Shown here one piece after another: positions 62,398 through 64,000 of a stretch of 64,000 nucleotides of DNA. Location of the stretch: the NCBI GenBank assembly GCA_023231475.1, contig JALJEE010002047.1:1-64000 (forward strand), in the 5' to 3' direction. Numbering within the stretch: position 1 is the first letter of the stretch; every line of letters starts with the position of its first letter. The notes below the pieces were generated by a model, which saw only the letters and a program-made list of their open reading frames with translations, did no database searches and was not told the DNA's origin. The stretch is from Seison nebaliae (lineage: Eukaryota > Rotifera > Pararotatoria > Seisonacea > Seisonidae). The translations under genes and the position numbers were made by a program.

Positions 62398-64000
62398 GAT
62401 ATTTCTTCACGTTCTCCTTCATCTTCATTAGTAGAGGCGTTATATCGTAGAACAGAAGGCGGCACATTTGTCGCCATATGTTTTTAGAGATCTCCATTTT
62501 CATAAGAGACACAGTAAATCATTATTATTATTAGCAAACATTTCTCCGATGGTTACCTCGAATTTAATTCATTAATATTGATTTTTCTATTTCATATGAC
62601 ACGACAGCGAACAAACATGAGAATCATACAATTAAAAGGTCTAGTTTTCTTCTATTTATTCTGATATTGCATCATTAGTAGGAACATTAAGAAAATGTCC
62701 TTTCCATTCATCTTCCTCTTTTTCTGGAACAAGGAGCTTACGCAAACAACTCCTCCTTCCCATCATCGACATGTGAGTAGAAGAATTGTAGAAAAAAAAG
62801 ATTTGTTAAGAACAAGAAGAACGATTGCGAAATGAATCGCAAAAAAACAAAAATTAGATGAAGCAACTGAATGATTGACTGACAATTGGAGTTCCATTTC
62901 TCAATCGTCGGCAGCAATTCTTTTATATGTACGAATCTTTTCATTCATTGTGGAAGATACTTCAGCTACATCTTATTCAGCATAAAGTATATATAGTCAA
63001 CCTCCTCAAAACGATCGATAGTCGATACTTTATTTCCCTACAATATTTCCTTAATAAAAAATAATTCCATTACCTAATCGTCAATTTTTCATCAGTCTCA
63101 CTATTATCACTTTCTCGAAATATTTTCTTCGCTGTGGTTTCATATATTCAAGTATTCATGTTTGGGCACATTATTCCCCACTTTTCCAGTTTTCTTTCCG
63201 AAATCTATTTTAGTACTTTTTCTTCGTTTTTACTTTTCGATTTTATAAAATGAATATTTTTATTGTCCTTCTATAAAAGAAGTTCTTCCTCTGTTCTTCA
63301 TTTCTATACTAATCTTCATTTCTGAGATAATCTTCTGGGATAGTCATTTTTTGGGATTTTGTTCGTTTTTCCGTTGAAGGTTGTTACTAATTAACTTCCC
63401 ACATGTTTAAAGACTATAATCTCTGCGTTATTAGAAAAGTGTGTAGGTGAGACGATAAACGATTACTACGAATCATGAACGTATTGTTTTACAACGGAAA
63501 TAGTTCAATTCTCATATTAGGAAAATGCAACACAAATTGTGTAATCTTCTCAATGTTAGTTGGAAAGACTGCCAATATGTTTCTATTTTCTAGTTCGAGT
63601 TGCCTTTAGCGATACGGTCAATTTAAACATTTATCTTATTGTCATTATCATAATCGTGTTTAAAAGTTTTAATAAATGATGATCATCACGATAATCGAAT
63701 GATAAACAAAATGTATTTATTTTGGAAATTTTTAAAAATTAATTTTTTTTAATTGAAAACCCCACAACCCCACTGAAAATCCTTGTTAAAGTTATTTAGT
63801 TGAAACTACTCACATCATCGTCTTTAAAGTAACTAAATTTGAACTGACGAAAGTAAAATCTAACAAAGATGTGAGAGAAAACTTGTTCGAAGGAAGGTTA
63901 ATATGTTGGCACATTTTCTGTAACTTCTATTGTTAGATGTATTAATGGACAATTTCCATTTTCTAATGGAAATTTAGTAGAACACGAATAATAATAGAAA
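62398..64000. other. Right edge, nothing firmly recognised
   Basis: A coding-like stretch of about 25 codons at 62405-62480 may be another exon of the RIM-like gene. The remainder to the window end is AT-rich with only chance open frames. Confidence 0.4.

Overview
This window is AT-rich eukaryotic nuclear DNA from an animal with a compact genome. Genes are one to six exons long, introns are mostly 42-74 bp, and several long proteins carry runs of Asn, Gln, His or Ser. The gene set is metazoan: mTOR, Bicaudal-D, CASC3/Barentsz, LMAN2/VIP36, NDUFB3, SLC25A20, a CEP295/Ana1-like centriole protein and the motile-cilium protein DRC2. DRC2 argues for a species that still builds motile cilia or flagellated sperm. 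I cannot name the phylum from sequence alone.

Layout. 1-3.0 kb: repeat remnants, with an edge-truncated minus-strand ORF carrying an AT-hook and a coiled coil. 3.07-6.6 kb: three plus-strand genes (NDUFB3, a 178-aa unrecognised protein, LMAN2). 7.95-14.5 kb: a minus-strand CEP295-like gene and a minus-strand low-complexity gene, separated by about 2 kb of repeat remnants. 14.5-23.5 kb: gene-poor, with one weak 94-aa ORF and one candidate two-exon small gene. 23.55 kb: a small FLYWCH zinc-finger gene. 25.6-29.0 kb: minus-strand DRC2 and SLC25A20, close together. 29.7-30.6 kb: a predicted membrane-anchored protein. 32.3-42.5 kb: the complete mTOR gene (six exons, 3,309 aa). 42.5-48.8 kb: an island of nested mobile elements: a long terminal-inverted-repeat element, a fold-back element inside it, an LTR-like block, a LINE fragment and a MITE-like unit. 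48.8-51.1 kb: minus-strand CASC3. 54.9-58.5 kb: plus-strand Bicaudal-D. 60.95-62.4 kb: part of a RIM-like gene.

The genes form no pathway cluster; they are neighbouring housekeeping and cytoskeletal genes. Two patterns cut across them. Most introns I could place by reading-frame continuity begin with GTT rather than GTA or GTG. The repeat island just downstream of mTOR is the most structured non-genic sequence. The exon models are hand-built from frame continuity, splice dinucleotides and homology remembered from known families; none was tested against transcripts.
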